DNA of 7,787 nucleotides, taken from NCBI GenBank assembly GCA_903852955.1, contig CAINSH010000156.1:1-7787 (forward strand), in the 5' to 3' direction. A program made the position numbers and the translations under genes. Origin of the DNA: an uncultured Actinomycetes bacterium. GTDB lineage: Bacteria > Actinomycetota > Actinomycetes > Nanopelagicales > Nanopelagicaceae. Of this stretch, positions 1-6,720 are shown piece by piece; positions within the stretch are counted from its first letter, which is position 1, and the number at the start of each line of letters is the position of its first letter. Below the pieces are notes generated by a model. It had not been told where the DNA came from. It ran no database searches and saw nothing but the letters and a program-made list of their open reading frames with translations.

Positions 1-1010
1 ATTTCACCAACTAAAGTCCGCATCAATGTTGTTTTACCGGCACCATTTACACCCACGATTCCTATGCGATCGCCTGGCCCAATGTTCCAGTACAGATCGT
101 CAATGAGTTCGTTATCGCCAATCTTTACTTGAAGATGGTGCGCTTCATAAACTGTTTTGCCCAAACGGTTTAATGCAAATTTAAGTAGTTCGCCTTGATC
201 ACGTGGTGCCGGTTCGTTGGCAATTAAAACATTTGCGGCATCGACACGAAATTTCGGCTTGGTGGTACGAGCTGGTGCACCACGGCGAAGCCAAGCCAAC
301 TCTTTCTTGATTAACATGTTTCGGCGTTGATCCATGACAGATGATTGACGAGCGCGTTCGGCCTTTGCTAAAACAAATGCGCTGTAGCCACCGTCGTATT
401 CTTCAACTTTTCCATCCACAACTTCCCAAGTGCGATCGGTGACTGCATCTAGGAACCAGCGATCATGCGTTACAACAGTTACGGCTAAACCTTTTCGGTT
501 GTTTAAGTATTCAGCCAGCCACGCAACACCTTCGACATCTAGATGGTTAGTTGGTTCGTCAAGCAAAATTAAATCAAGTTCATTAATTAGAAGTTTTGCC
601 AAACCAACTCGTCTGCGTTCGCCACCAGAAAGTTGGCCAAATTTACGGTCAAAAATGTGATCATCAAATGAACCAAATAAACCAGTAAAAACTTCTCGAA
701 TATTTGGTTCGCTAGCCCATTCATGTTTTGCAGTATCACCTAATACAACTTCGCCCACTGTGCTTTCCGGATTTGCTGAATCAACTTGAGATAACAGTCC
801 GATTCGTGCTGAGTTTGATTTTGTTACGCGGCCCGAATCAGGTGATTCAACTCCTGCAATAATTTTCATCAAAGTTGATTTTCCTGATCCGTTTCGACCA
901 ACAATGCCGATTCGATCGCCTTCGGAAACACCTAATGAGACGCCTACTAATAGCTCTTTAATATCAAAGGCCTTTGAGACCTCTTCGATATTAACAACAT
1001 TGCGCGCCAT
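1..1010 (-). CDS. ABC-F family ATPase (Uup/EttA-like), C-terminal part cut off by the window
   Basis: This is a cytosolic tandem-ATPase protein of the ABC-F class, whose members act on the ribosome (translation factors, ribosome protection) and are not transporters. The 336 codons present hold a complete first ATPase domain: Walker A GRNGSGKST at residues 38-46, signature LSGGE at 127-131, and Walker B LLDEP with D151 and E152 followed by TNHLD. A charged linker follows at about residues 210-265, including ELAWLRRGAPART near residue 240. The second domain starts with Walker A GVNGAGKTT at 320-328, and the gene then leaves the window, so the second signature motif and the C-terminus are unseen. 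There is no transmembrane segment, which supports ABC-F over an exporter. The linker resembles that of Uup as I remember it, but the subfamily is not certain. The ATG at 1010 is chosen because a TACGCT box lies 8 nt before it and the protein begins directly with the domain (MARNVVNIEEVSKAF). The gene is divergent from kynU, 24 bp away. Confidence 0.93.
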   Translation of the reverse strand, partial: MARNVVNIEEVSKAFDIKELLVGVSLGVSEGDRIGIVGRNGSGKSTLMKIIAGVESPDSGRVTKSNSARIGLLSQVDSANPESTVGEVVLGDTAKHEWASEPNIREVFTGLFGSFDDHIFDRKFGQLSGGERRRVGLAKLLINELDLILLDEPTNHLDVEGVAWLAEYLNNRKGLAVTVVTHDRWFLDAVTDRTWEVVDGKVEEYDGGYSAFVLAKAERARQSSVMDQRRNMLIKKELAWLRRGAPARTTKPKFRVDAANVLIANEPAPRDQGELLKFALNRLGKTVYEAHHLQVKIGDNELIDDLYWNIGPGDRIGIVGVNGAGKTTLMRTLVGE

Positions 1011-1018
1011 GATGGGAG

Positions 1019-1024
1019 AGCGTA
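1019..1024 (-). promoter_or_regulatory. Putative -10 box of the ABC-F gene (leaderless)
   Basis: Reading the minus strand, TACGCT is followed by 8 nt and then the ATG at 1010. There is no Shine-Dalgarno at a usable distance. This spacing would put the transcription start at or next to the A of the start codon. No convincing -35 box is visible. It shares the TA at 1023-1024 with the kynU -10 box on the other strand. Confidence 0.5.
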
Positions 1025-1028
1025 CCTT
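1023..1028 (+). promoter_or_regulatory. Putative -10 box of kynU-kynA (leaderless)
   Basis: TACCTT is followed by 6 nt (TCCTCT) and the kynU ATG at 1035. The six bases before the ATG are pyrimidine-rich, so there is no ribosome binding site. A weak -35 candidate, TTGCGC at 1000-1005, lies 17 bp upstream inside the first codons of the divergent ABC-F gene. The box overlaps the opposed ABC-F -10 box by two bases. Confidence 0.55.
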
Positions 1029-1034
1029 TCCTCT

Positions 1035-2309
1035 ATGAAGGTAACTGACCGCGAATACGCTTTAGCCCTTGATAGTTCTGATCCATTAGCCCACTTCAAA
1101 TCGCAGTTTGTCGTTTCTGACCCAGATATGTGTTATTTGGATGGAAACTCACTAGGGCGTATTCCAAAAGCAACCATTACCGCAATCAATGACTTTATGG
1201 TCAAAGAATGGGGACCTGAAGTTGTAACCGGATGGAGCCATTGGGTGGATGAAGCGCAACCAACTGGAGATTTATTAGGAGCTGCGGCTCTAGGTGCGGG
1301 ACCAGGACAGGTTTTAGTTTGTGACACAACTTCGGTTAATTTCTACCAACTGTGTTTAGCTGCGATTCATGCACGCCCAGGGCGCAAAACAATTATTACT
1401 GATGCAGCAAATTTTCCAACCGATAGATACATTCTAGATGGAATTGCAAAACAATTTGATTTAAAACTTGTAATCATCGATAACGAAGATCCCTCAATTG
1501 CTGTTCATGAGCGAATTACAACTGAAGCTCTTGCTCCATATTTAAATGATGACGTAGCACTTGTAACTCTTGAAGTGATTCAATATCGCTCTGGTGCACG
1601 AACAGATATCAAGTCAATTACTGATCAGGTTCGGGCAGTTGGTGCTTTAGTTGTTTGGGATGCAAGCCATGCAGTTGGTGCCATTGAACTTAACTTGGAT
1701 GCAAATGGTGTTGATCTTTGTGTGGGTTGTACCTATAAATATGGGAATTCGGGTCCAGGCTCTCCTGCATGGCTTTATGTAAATAAGCGTGTGCAAAAAG
1801 AACTGCAGGTCCCAATTCAAGGTTGGTTTGCCCAAGATGCTCAATTTGAAATGGGGCCAATTTTTGAACGCGCGCAAAACATTCGTGGCTTTCAAATTGC
1901 TAGTCCCTCACTCATGGGAATTCGCTGTGTGCAAACGGCTTTCTCGATGATTAAAGATGCAGGTATCGACAAAATTGCGCATAAGGCAGCAGTTGGAACT
2001 CAGATGATGATTGATTTGTATGACGCATGGTTAGCGCCTCTGGGGATTGAACTCAACACTTCTCGTGACCCAAAAGAGCGCGGCGGACACATTTCTTTGG
2101 TGCATCCAGATGCTGCACAAATATGTGTTGCTTTGCGCCAAATTTCAAATGTTATCCCAGACTATCGAACACCAAATTCAATTCGTTTAGCTATTTCACC
2201 ACTACCAACTTCATATGTAGAAATTTGGGATGGGTTTGCGCGAATGCGTGAATTAGTGGCTTCTGGTGCGTATAAAACTATTAAAGAAGGCGGTTCACGA
2301 GTCACATGA
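1035..2309 (+). CDS. kynU: Kynureninase
   Basis: This is a PLP-dependent enzyme cleaving L-kynurenine to anthranilate and L-alanine in cytosolic tryptophan catabolism. At 424 residues it is full length for the family. Visible motifs in order are YLDGNSLGR at 34-42; GW with W67; TTSVNFYQL; the PLP-pyridine aspartate D209 in WDASH (209-212); the Schiff-base lysine K235 in CTYKYGNSGPG; W264 in GWFAQ; and S290 in GFQIASP. The D209-K235-W264 spacings (26 and 29 residues) match human kynureninase D250-K276-W305 as I recall them. W67 corresponds to human H102 and S290 to human N333. Bacterial enzymes with Trp and a small hydroxyl residue at these places prefer kynurenine over 3-hydroxykynurenine, so an anthranilate-forming role is inferred. 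The motif GWFAQ differs from the GWxGH of many homologues. The start has no Shine-Dalgarno but a -10 box 6 nt upstream. The stop overlaps the kynA start (ATGA), so the two genes form an operon. Confidence 0.95.
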   Translation: MKVTDREYALALDSSDPLAHFKSQFVVSDPDMCYLDGNSLGRIPKATITAINDFMVKEWGPEVVTGWSHWVDEAQPTGDLLGAAALGAGPGQVLVCDTTSVNFYQLCLAAIHARPGRKTIITDAANFPTDRYILDGIAKQFDLKLVIIDNEDPSIAVHERITTEALAPYLNDDVALVTLEVIQYRSGARTDIKSITDQVRAVGALVVWDASHAVGAIELNLDANGVDLCVGCTYKYGNSGPGSPAWLYVNKRVQKELQVPIQGWFAQDAQFEMGPIFERAQNIRGFQIASPSLMGIRCVQTAFSMIKDAGIDKIAHKAAVGTQMMIDLYDAWLAPLGIELNTSRDPKERGGHISLVHPDAAQICVALRQISNVIPDYRTPNSIRLAISPLPTSYVEIWDGFARMRELVASGAYKTIKEGGSRVT

Positions 2310-3100
2310 GCGAAAACTTTGATTCAGCATTAACTTACACATCATATTTAGCAGTCGATGAACTTTTGAATTTACAGCGGCCCTTATCGCAAGGCCCCGA
2401 GCATGACGAGATGCTCTTTATCATTATTCATCAAACTTATGAACTATGGTTCAAACAAATTCTCCATGAATTTGCGCAAGCTCAGCGCGCTATGGAAAAC
2501 GGCGATACACATTACTCGTTGGCGATCTTGGGCCGAATTCGAACAATTATGAAAGTCTGTGTTGCTCAGATTGATATTTTAGAAACAATGACGCCTTTGC
2601 AGTTCAATGCATTTCGTTCTTACTTATCTTCTTCAAGTGGTTTTCAGTCTGCCCAGTTCCGAAAAGTTGAAGCTGTGCTTGGTCGGCGCGATAATAAAAT
2701 GGCCGGACATTTGCCACCTGCTATTCAAGCTGAAATTGCTCTCATCACTTCTGCAAACTCTGTTTGGGATTCAGCGCTGGCTTATTTAGCAAAGCGTGGT
2801 CATGCGATTCCATTTGATGTTCTAGAGCGAGATCGCACAACGCCTTACGAGGCGAATTTGCGAGTGCAAGATGCGCTGCTTGAAGTTCATCGAAATGATC
2901 CAGAAAGTGCTTTGGTTTGTGAACGCCTTGTAGATATTGACGAAGGAATTCAAGAGTGGCGTTATCGTCACGTGAAAATGGTTGAACGCACCATTGGCCA
3001 TAAAGTCGGAACTGGTGGTTCAAGTGGTGCTGGCTATTTAACTAGCACCTTGTTTAATCCAGTCTTTAAAGATCTTTGGGAGATTCGTTCAAGGTTTTAA
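2306..3100 (+). CDS. kynA: Tryptophan 2,3-dioxygenase
   Basis: This is a heme enzyme that oxidises L-tryptophan with O2 to N-formylkynurenine, the first step of the kynurenine pathway. The 264 residues cover the bacterial enzyme with a short N-terminus. F38 and H42 in MLFIIIHQTYELWFKQ match substrate-pocket residues F51 and H55 of the Xanthomonas enzyme. R104 lies in FRSYLSSSSGFQSAQFR and matches the carboxylate-binding R117. H222 in RHVKMVERTIG matches the proximal heme ligand H240, and T236 in GTGGSSG matches T254. These offsets (13, then 18) are constant within each part, which makes the assignment firm. The ATG overlaps the kynU stop by 4 bp, and only a distant, weak AAGAAGG lies upstream, so translation is probably coupled to kynU. 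Its stop codon overlaps the stop of the convergent nitroreductase gene. The formamidase that should process its product is not in the window. Confidence 0.95.
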   Translation: MSENFDSALTYTSYLAVDELLNLQRPLSQGPEHDEMLFIIIHQTYELWFKQILHEFAQAQRAMENGDTHYSLAILGRIRTIMKVCVAQIDILETMTPLQFNAFRSYLSSSSGFQSAQFRKVEAVLGRRDNKMAGHLPPAIQAEIALITSANSVWDSALAYLAKRGHAIPFDVLERDRTTPYEANLRVQDALLEVHRNDPESALVCERLVDIDEGIQEWRYRHVKMVERTIGHKVGTGGSSGAGYLTSTLFNPVFKDLWEIRSRF

Positions 3101-3672
3101 GAAGGTAGGCCTTTAATAACTATCGCTTCCAAAGCTTTACGTTCGCGTGGAGCGTTTTCACGTTCAAGCATTCCGCCCTGTAACTGTTCTGCCGGAGCTT
3201 GCTTTCCAATTGAAATAGCTACAACTGGAGTAAGCGAAGGGTCGATTCCTAAGTTGGCAATCATCTTTTCTGAATCAAAACCAGTCATTTGATGAGCTAC
3301 AAAACCCCGATGATGCGTTTCGATAACCATCTGTGAGACGGCTAAACCGCAGTCATATTGAAAAGCCTTATTAACAGATCCGTCCTCACGTGTGTGCACT
3401 CCTGCAACCAAAATCAACGCGGCAGAGCGATGTGCCCAACCCTGATTAAAGGAAACTAATGAATCTAGGATTTGATTGAAAACTTCATCTGCGCGAACAC
3501 CGACAAAAAACCGCCAAGGTTGACCATTGCTGGCCGATGCTGCCCATCGTGCTGCCTCAAGAATTGCAAGTATGTCATCACGCGAAAGCACTGCTGTGGC
3601 ATCTAAAGATCGTGGTGAACGACGAGTTGCTAATAGTTCATGAATTTCAACTGAAGTTTCTGCTTTCATCAT
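3097..3672 (-). CDS. Nitroreductase-family flavoprotein
   Basis: This is a predicted cytosolic FMN-dependent NAD(P)H oxidoreductase of the nitroreductase fold, 191 residues, the usual size for a single-domain member that works as a homodimer. The FMN-binding start RRSPRSLD is at residues 17-24. It is followed by EAARWAASASNGQPWRFFV, which carries the family's S-x-N-x-Q-P-W phosphate/flavin segment. DCGLAVSQMVIETHHRG is the core helix, then comes GLD-type MTGFD, and near the end VVAISIGK and a charged tail. The substrate cannot be read from the sequence; members reduce nitroaromatics, quinones or enoate-like compounds. Two adjacent ATG codons exist. The first, at 3672, sits 6 nt after a TAGACT box and is preferred; the second would shorten the protein by one residue. 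No Shine-Dalgarno is present. The gene is convergent with kynA, sharing the palindrome TTAA at 3097-3100 between the two stop codons, and divergent from the DedA gene. Nothing links it directly to tryptophan breakdown apart from position. Confidence 0.88.
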   Translation of the reverse strand: MMKAETSVEIHELLATRRSPRSLDATAVLSRDDILAILEAARWAASASNGQPWRFFVGVRADEVFNQILDSLVSFNQGWAHRSAALILVAGVHTREDGSVNKAFQYDCGLAVSQMVIETHHRGFVAHQMTGFDSEKMIANLGIDPSLTPVVAISIGKQAPAEQLQGGMLERENAPRERKALEAIVIKGLPS

Positions 3673-3678
3673 TGCGGC

Positions 3679-3684
3679 AGTCTA
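3679..3684 (-). promoter_or_regulatory. Putative -10 box of the nitroreductase gene (leaderless)
   Basis: On the minus strand TAGACT is followed by 6 nt (GCCGCA) and the ATG at 3672. No ribosome binding site is present. A possible but poor -35 (ATGCGA) lies 17 bp upstream. The box lies 9 bp from the DedA -10 box on the other strand, so the two polymerases could not bind independently. Confidence 0.5.
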
Positions 3685-3693
3685 AGTGCAGGC

Positions 3694-3699
3694 TACAGT
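3694..3699 (+). promoter_or_regulatory. Putative -10 box of the DedA gene (leaderless)
   Basis: TACAGT is followed by 6 nt (TCTCGC) and the ATG at 3706, with no Shine-Dalgarno. A weak -35 candidate TTGCGG at 3672-3677 lies 16 bp upstream, resembling the TTGCGC seen before kynU. Confidence 0.55.
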
Positions 3700-3705
3700 T
3701 CTCGC

Positions 3706-4329
3706 ATGTCGGGATGGATTCATACCACAGCAAATTGGCTCATTGAAAACAATTTACAAACACCACTTTTTATTTTACTCATTGTGTTTGCTTTTGCCGA
3801 GGCTGCAGCGTTCGTTGGCTTCGTACTTCCTGGTGAAACTTCATTACTAATCGGTGGCGTCCTTGCCCACTCACATGTTTGGTCTTTTTGGCTTTTCTTA
3901 ACCTGCGCAATTATTGGTGCAGTGTCTGGAGATTCTGTCGGGTACGAGGTTGGTAAGCATTTTGGTCCCAGAATTAAAACAACTCAGTTTGGAAAATTTG
4001 TTGGAGCAAAGCGTTGGCGTTTAGCTGAGCATATATTTTCTAAATATCATGGTGGTGCGATTTTCTTTGGGCGAGCACAGGCGTTACTTCGCGCCTTAGT
4101 CCCTGCCTTGGCTGGCATGCATAACGTCCCTTACCGAACTTTCTTAAAATGGAACGCAGCTGGTGGAATAGTGTTCAGCACTGTTGTCGTTTCTCTCGGC
4201 TACCAATTTGCTAGTTCTCTATCTACCCTAGAAAAATACTTGAAATATTGGGCGATTTTCTTTTTAGCGGTAGTTGTTACCTTGATCTTTATCTTAAAAA
4301 ATAAACTTGAAAAAATGATTGAGGAATAA
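3706..4329 (+). CDS. DedA-family (VTT domain) integral membrane protein
   Basis: This is a polytopic inner-membrane protein of 207 residues, typical for DedA. The family includes undecaprenyl-phosphate flippases needed to recycle the cell-wall lipid carrier, and other members are tied to membrane potential and drug tolerance. Hydrophobic stretches lie at about residues 19-38, 44-75, 145-165 and 178-198. Family landmarks are FVLPGETSLLIGG with the membrane-embedded acidic residue E44; GAVSGDSVGYEVGKHFG; FSKYHGGAIFFGR with R123; and R129 followed by P133 in LLRALVPALAGM, the equivalent of the R-x-x-P-x-x-R-x-x-x-P region. The C-terminus is a short charged cytosolic tail (KNKLEKMIEE). The start is set by the -10 box 6 nt upstream. 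The gene stands alone, divergent from the nitroreductase, and ends 1 bp from the stop of the convergent glycosyltransferase. The exact lipid substrate is not visible from the sequence. Confidence 0.9.
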   Translation: MSGWIHTTANWLIENNLQTPLFILLIVFAFAEAAAFVGFVLPGETSLLIGGVLAHSHVWSFWLFLTCAIIGAVSGDSVGYEVGKHFGPRIKTTQFGKFVGAKRWRLAEHIFSKYHGGAIFFGRAQALLRALVPALAGMHNVPYRTFLKWNAAGGIVFSTVVVSLGYQFASSLSTLEKYLKYWAIFFLAVVVTLIFILKNKLEKMIEE

Positions 4330-4330
4330 C

Positions 4331-5692
4331 TCAGACCGAAGAACCATAGGCGGTTTTTGCTATTTTTTCGCGCTTAGCGCGGTACTCCTTTGATCCGCCA
4401 CTTATCAAGTGCTCAAATCGTGCACCAGATTTAATTAATTCTGCAAGTTCTGTGGGATTTTCAGTTTCAGTAAATACAACTGCATCAGGCTTCGTATTTT
4501 GAAAGACTGTGTGTGGTTTAAAAAATCGGTAAATTAATGTCGCACGTCGCAGAAAGAACTGCGAAAGCTGACGCGTTAAATCTTTGACAGTATTTTGTTT
4601 CGCAGAACTATGGGTCGCAAATTGGTACAAAATTTTAGCAATCTCTGCGCCACCGCTTGTTTGTGGCAACTCTGCGCATTTTTCCGCTATTCCAGCTCGA
4701 GTTTCAGGGTTTTGTAACTGCTTTACTGTTTTTGTAATATCGGCAAGGTCGGCTTGATTTGCTCGCAATGCAAAGCCAAAATCATGACACCAGCGAGCGC
4801 GAGTTTCTTGATCATCTGTTCCTCGAATATTTGAAACAAATACTGTCGGAACTTTTGCGGGCAATAGTTCGTGAACACCGTTGTATCCAGTCGCACATAT
4901 TGCGCCATCAAATGCATGTAGAACTTTGGCTAGCGGGAAGTAGCGGATTGCTCTTACATCTAGACCGGCTGGAACAAGTGAATTGCCAGCTTTATCAATA
5001 GGTTCTTTAGTTACTACAACTTGCAAATCTTTCCAGCCAATTAGCCCTTCAAGGGCGGCAGTCATTTTCTGGTTAACATCTAAATCCCCTGTACCCAACT
5101 GAACCAATACAGCAGGGCGATTTAAATCTAAATTAAGTTGTTGGCGAGCTTCTTGGCGCGATAAGGCTTGTTCTTCATTGAAAAGCGAAACAGGCGCAGC
5201 CGAAATTCCTTCGTGACGTTTAGAAGTTGGACCGTGATCATATTCCCGAGCAAAATCTCCTGGTTCGATTACGGCATCCATCATGGATGTTTGAATTCCT
5301 AAGGCAAAGCGCAATAAAGTTTTTTGCCACAACCCACGACGTACCCACACTAAAGTTAATTTTGGTTTAGCACTTCGAGCTGCAACAACTCCCGGATACG
5401 GGACAGCACCATCAAAAGACAAAACCTGTGCATCGGTTTCTTCGATTAAAGCTACCAACCGATCCCTCAGATATTGATCCCATTTATCGCGCGACATCCA
5501 TAAGCGGTCTCGGCCCGGAATGTATTCACATCGAATCCCTAAATATGATGGGATTTCAGATATTCCCCCGGCCATTGAAACAATAATTGGGTTGGCTACA
5601 TCTTTCAAAGATATTGCGATTGCGGTTGCGCGAACAAGATGACCCATACCAACGCCATTGCTAGTTGCAAGAATAATCGTTGGTTTCGACAT
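4331..5692 (-). CDS. GT-B fold glycosyltransferase (MurG/GT28-like) with an extra C-terminal tail
   Basis: This is a predicted nucleotide-sugar-dependent glycosyltransferase of 453 residues; acceptor and sugar are unknown. The N-terminal Rossmann-like half opens with [19 protein letters not shown], in which G15-x-G17-H18 is the glycine-rich loop of MurG-like and UDP-glycosyltransferase proteins. The C-terminal half carries VLVQLGTGD at the domain junction, then [13 protein letters not shown] (about 265-277) and [13 protein letters not shown] (about 289-301), placed like the sugar-nucleotide binding part of GT28 enzymes (small-x-G-x-x-x-x-E-L, then D-x-Q). No signal peptide is visible. After about residue 364 there is a 90-residue tail not expected for the core fold; it holds a basic, hydrophobic stretch (about 372-392, [20 protein letters not shown]) that may touch the membrane. 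A role in envelope polysaccharide, glycolipid or natural-product glycosylation is possible. It is not MurG itself, since the N-terminal sequence and the mur context are lacking. ATG 5692 follows a TAGGCT box by 7 nt. Confidence 0.8.
   Translation of the reverse strand: MSKPTIILATSNGVGMGHLVRATAIAISLKDVANPIIVSMAGGISEIPSYLGIRCEYIPGRDRLWMSRDKWDQYLRDRLVALIEETDAQVLSFDGAVPYPGVVAARSAKPKLTLVWVRRGLWQKTLLRFALGIQTSMMDAVIEPGDFAREYDHGPTSKRHEGISAAPVSLFNEEQALSRQEARQQLNLDLNRPAVLVQLGTGDLDVNQKMTAALEGLIGWKDLQVVVTKEPIDKAGNSLVPAGLDVRAIRYFPLAKVLHAFDGAICATGYNGVHELLPAKVPTVFVSNIRGTDDQETRARWCHDFGFALRANQADLADITKTVKQLQNPETRAGIAEKCAELPQTSGGAEIAKILYQFATHSSAKQNTVKDLTRQLSQFFLRRATLIYRFFKPHTVFQNTKPDAVVFTETENPTELAELIKSGARFEHLISGGSKEYRAKREKIAKTAYGSSV
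4339..4368 (+). terminator. Weak possible terminator for the DedA gene
   Basis: Ten bases after the DedA stop, AAGAACC (4339-4345) can pair with GGTTTTT (4352-4358), with one G-U pair and a 6-nt loop. GCTA and then six T (4363-4368) follow. The stem is AT-rich and the T-run is offset by 4 nt, so it would be inefficient. It lies inside the 3' end of the convergent glycosyltransferase gene, where the bases are also constrained by coding. Confidence 0.2.
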
Positions 5693-5699
5693 GGCACGT

Positions 5700-5705
5700 A
5701 GCCTA
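5700..5705 (-). promoter_or_regulatory. Putative -10 box of the glycosyltransferase gene (leaderless)
   Basis: On the minus strand TAGGCT is followed by 7 nt (ACGTGCC) and the ATG at 5692. No Shine-Dalgarno and no recognisable -35 box are present. Confidence 0.5.
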
Positions 5706-5735
5706 TCTAGTAGTTACTTTCTGGCCCATATTGAG

Positions 5736-5741
5736 TAAAGT
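5736..5741 (+). promoter_or_regulatory. Putative -10 box of the PotA-like gene; decides a GTG start
   Basis: TAAAGT is followed by 7 nt (CAGCGGG) and GTG at 5749. The same box-to-start spacing as at the other divergent junctions points to this GTG as a leaderless start. The -35 region is poor; TTACTT at 5714-5719 is the only candidate. Confidence 0.5.
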
Positions 5742-5748
5742 CAGCGGG

Positions 5749-6720
5749 GTGTCTAGCCCAGTAATTATTTCAATCCGCGGCCTTACTCGTTCTTTCGGCG
5801 ATGTTCATGCGGTTACCGGAATTGATTTAGATATTTATGAGGGCGAATTCATAACTTTATTAGGTCCCTCAGGCTCTGGAAAAACTACGGTCTTAAGGAT
5901 GATTGCCGGGTTTGAAAAGCCTGATGCAGGATCAATTTCACTTTCCGGCAAAGATGTATCGCAACTGCCACCTTATGAGCGTGATGTGAATACAGTATTT
6001 CAAGATTATGCGCTTTTCCCGCACATGAATGTTTTAAGCAATATTGAATATGGTCTTCGAGTTAAAGGCGTTGCCAAAGCAGAAAGATTAGAGCGAGCCT
6101 CTGAAGCCTTACATCAAGTAAGACTTGAAGGCTACGGTGAGCGCAAGCCATCACAACTTTCTGGTGGGCAACGCCAACGTGTTGCTTTAGCTCGTGCATT
6201 GGTAAATAGACCTTCGGTATTGCTACTAGATGAACCGCTTGGCGCATTGGATTTAAAGCTTAGAGAACAGATGCAGATTGAACTCAAAGCCCTACAAAGG
6301 GCGGTTGGAATTACTTTTATCTTTGTAACCCACGATCAAGAAGAAGCTTTAACAATGAGTGATCGAATTGCGGTTTTTAATCAGGGAAAAATCGAACAAT
6401 TGGGAACTCCGCGAGAAATTTATGATTCGCCAAGAAGTTCTTTTGTTTCTGAGTTTGTTGGTCAAACTAATAAAATTCAAATAGAGGGTGAAAAAATAAA
6501 TATCAGGCCTGAGTACATCACAATTTCAAATACACACATAGAAGATTCTCGCGTAGCTAAAGGCGTCCTAAAGGACATTATTTTTGTCGGTGCAACCACA
6601 AGGTATCTAGTTGAAAGTGATTTTGGCTTGATAATTGCTAACAATCCTAAGGAAGCTTTAGTGCTTGGAAGTTCGGTACATCTTTCATGGGACAAAAATA
6701 AGGAATTCCTGGTTCGATAA
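5749..6720 (+). CDS. potA: Polyamine-type ABC importer ATPase (PotA-like), GTG start
   Basis: This is the cytosolic ATP-hydrolysing subunit of a spermidine/putrescine-type importer; two copies would dock to two permeases that should lie outside the window. Numbered from the GTG, it has 323 residues: Walker [10 protein letters not shown] at 39-47, Q-loop Q85 in [10 protein letters not shown], signature LSGGQ at 137-141, Walker B VLLLDE at 157-162, D-loop ALD at 166-168 and switch histidine H195. VSEFVGQTN marks the change to a TOBE-type regulatory domain (about 235-323), shorter than in E. coli PotA (378 residues). That class also includes iron, maltose and other importers, so specificity rests on the downstream PotD-like gene. 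An ATG at 5680 would add 23 residues ([16 protein letters not shown]...), which have no family counterpart and overlap the divergent gene's start. TTG at 5731 is also possible. The GTG at 5749 is preferred because of the TAAAGT box and because the domain begins right after it. Confidence 0.88.
   Translation: MSSPVIISIRGLTRSFGDVHAVTGIDLDIYEGEFITLLGPSGSGKTTVLRMIAGFEKPDAGSISLSGKDVSQLPPYERDVNTVFQDYALFPHMNVLSNIEYGLRVKGVAKAERLERASEALHQVRLEGYGERKPSQLSGGQRQRVALARALVNRPSVLLLDEPLGALDLKLREQMQIELKALQRAVGITFIFVTHDQEEALTMSDRIAVFNQGKIEQLGTPREIYDSPRSSFVSEFVGQTNKIQIEGEKINIRPEYITISNTHIEDSRVAKGVLKDIIFVGATTRYLVESDFGLIIANNPKEALVLGSSVHLSWDKNKEFLVR

Noticed and set aside
430..660. Open frame on the plus strand within the ABC-F gene
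   Set aside because: It is opposite a strongly conserved ABC-F domain, with no start signals or protein-like composition.
1647..1895. Minus-strand open frame inside kynU
   Set aside because: It is antisense to the PLP-lysine region, which is constrained by KynU, and shows no recognisable family.
3101..3140. AAGG-TAGG-CCTT stem after kynA as a terminator
   Set aside because: Only a 4-bp stem with no proper T-run, inside the nitroreductase coding sequence.
4363..4381. CGCGC-TTA-GCGCG stem next to six T as a terminator
   Set aside because: The T-run precedes the stem on the plus strand, and on the minus strand the stem is followed by A's, so neither orientation gives stem then U-run. It also lies within the glycosyltransferase coding sequence.
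5680..5748. N-terminal extension of the PotA-like protein as a signal or membrane segment
   Set aside because: ABC ATPases are cytosolic, the segment overlaps the divergent gene and its promoter, and a better start exists at 5749.
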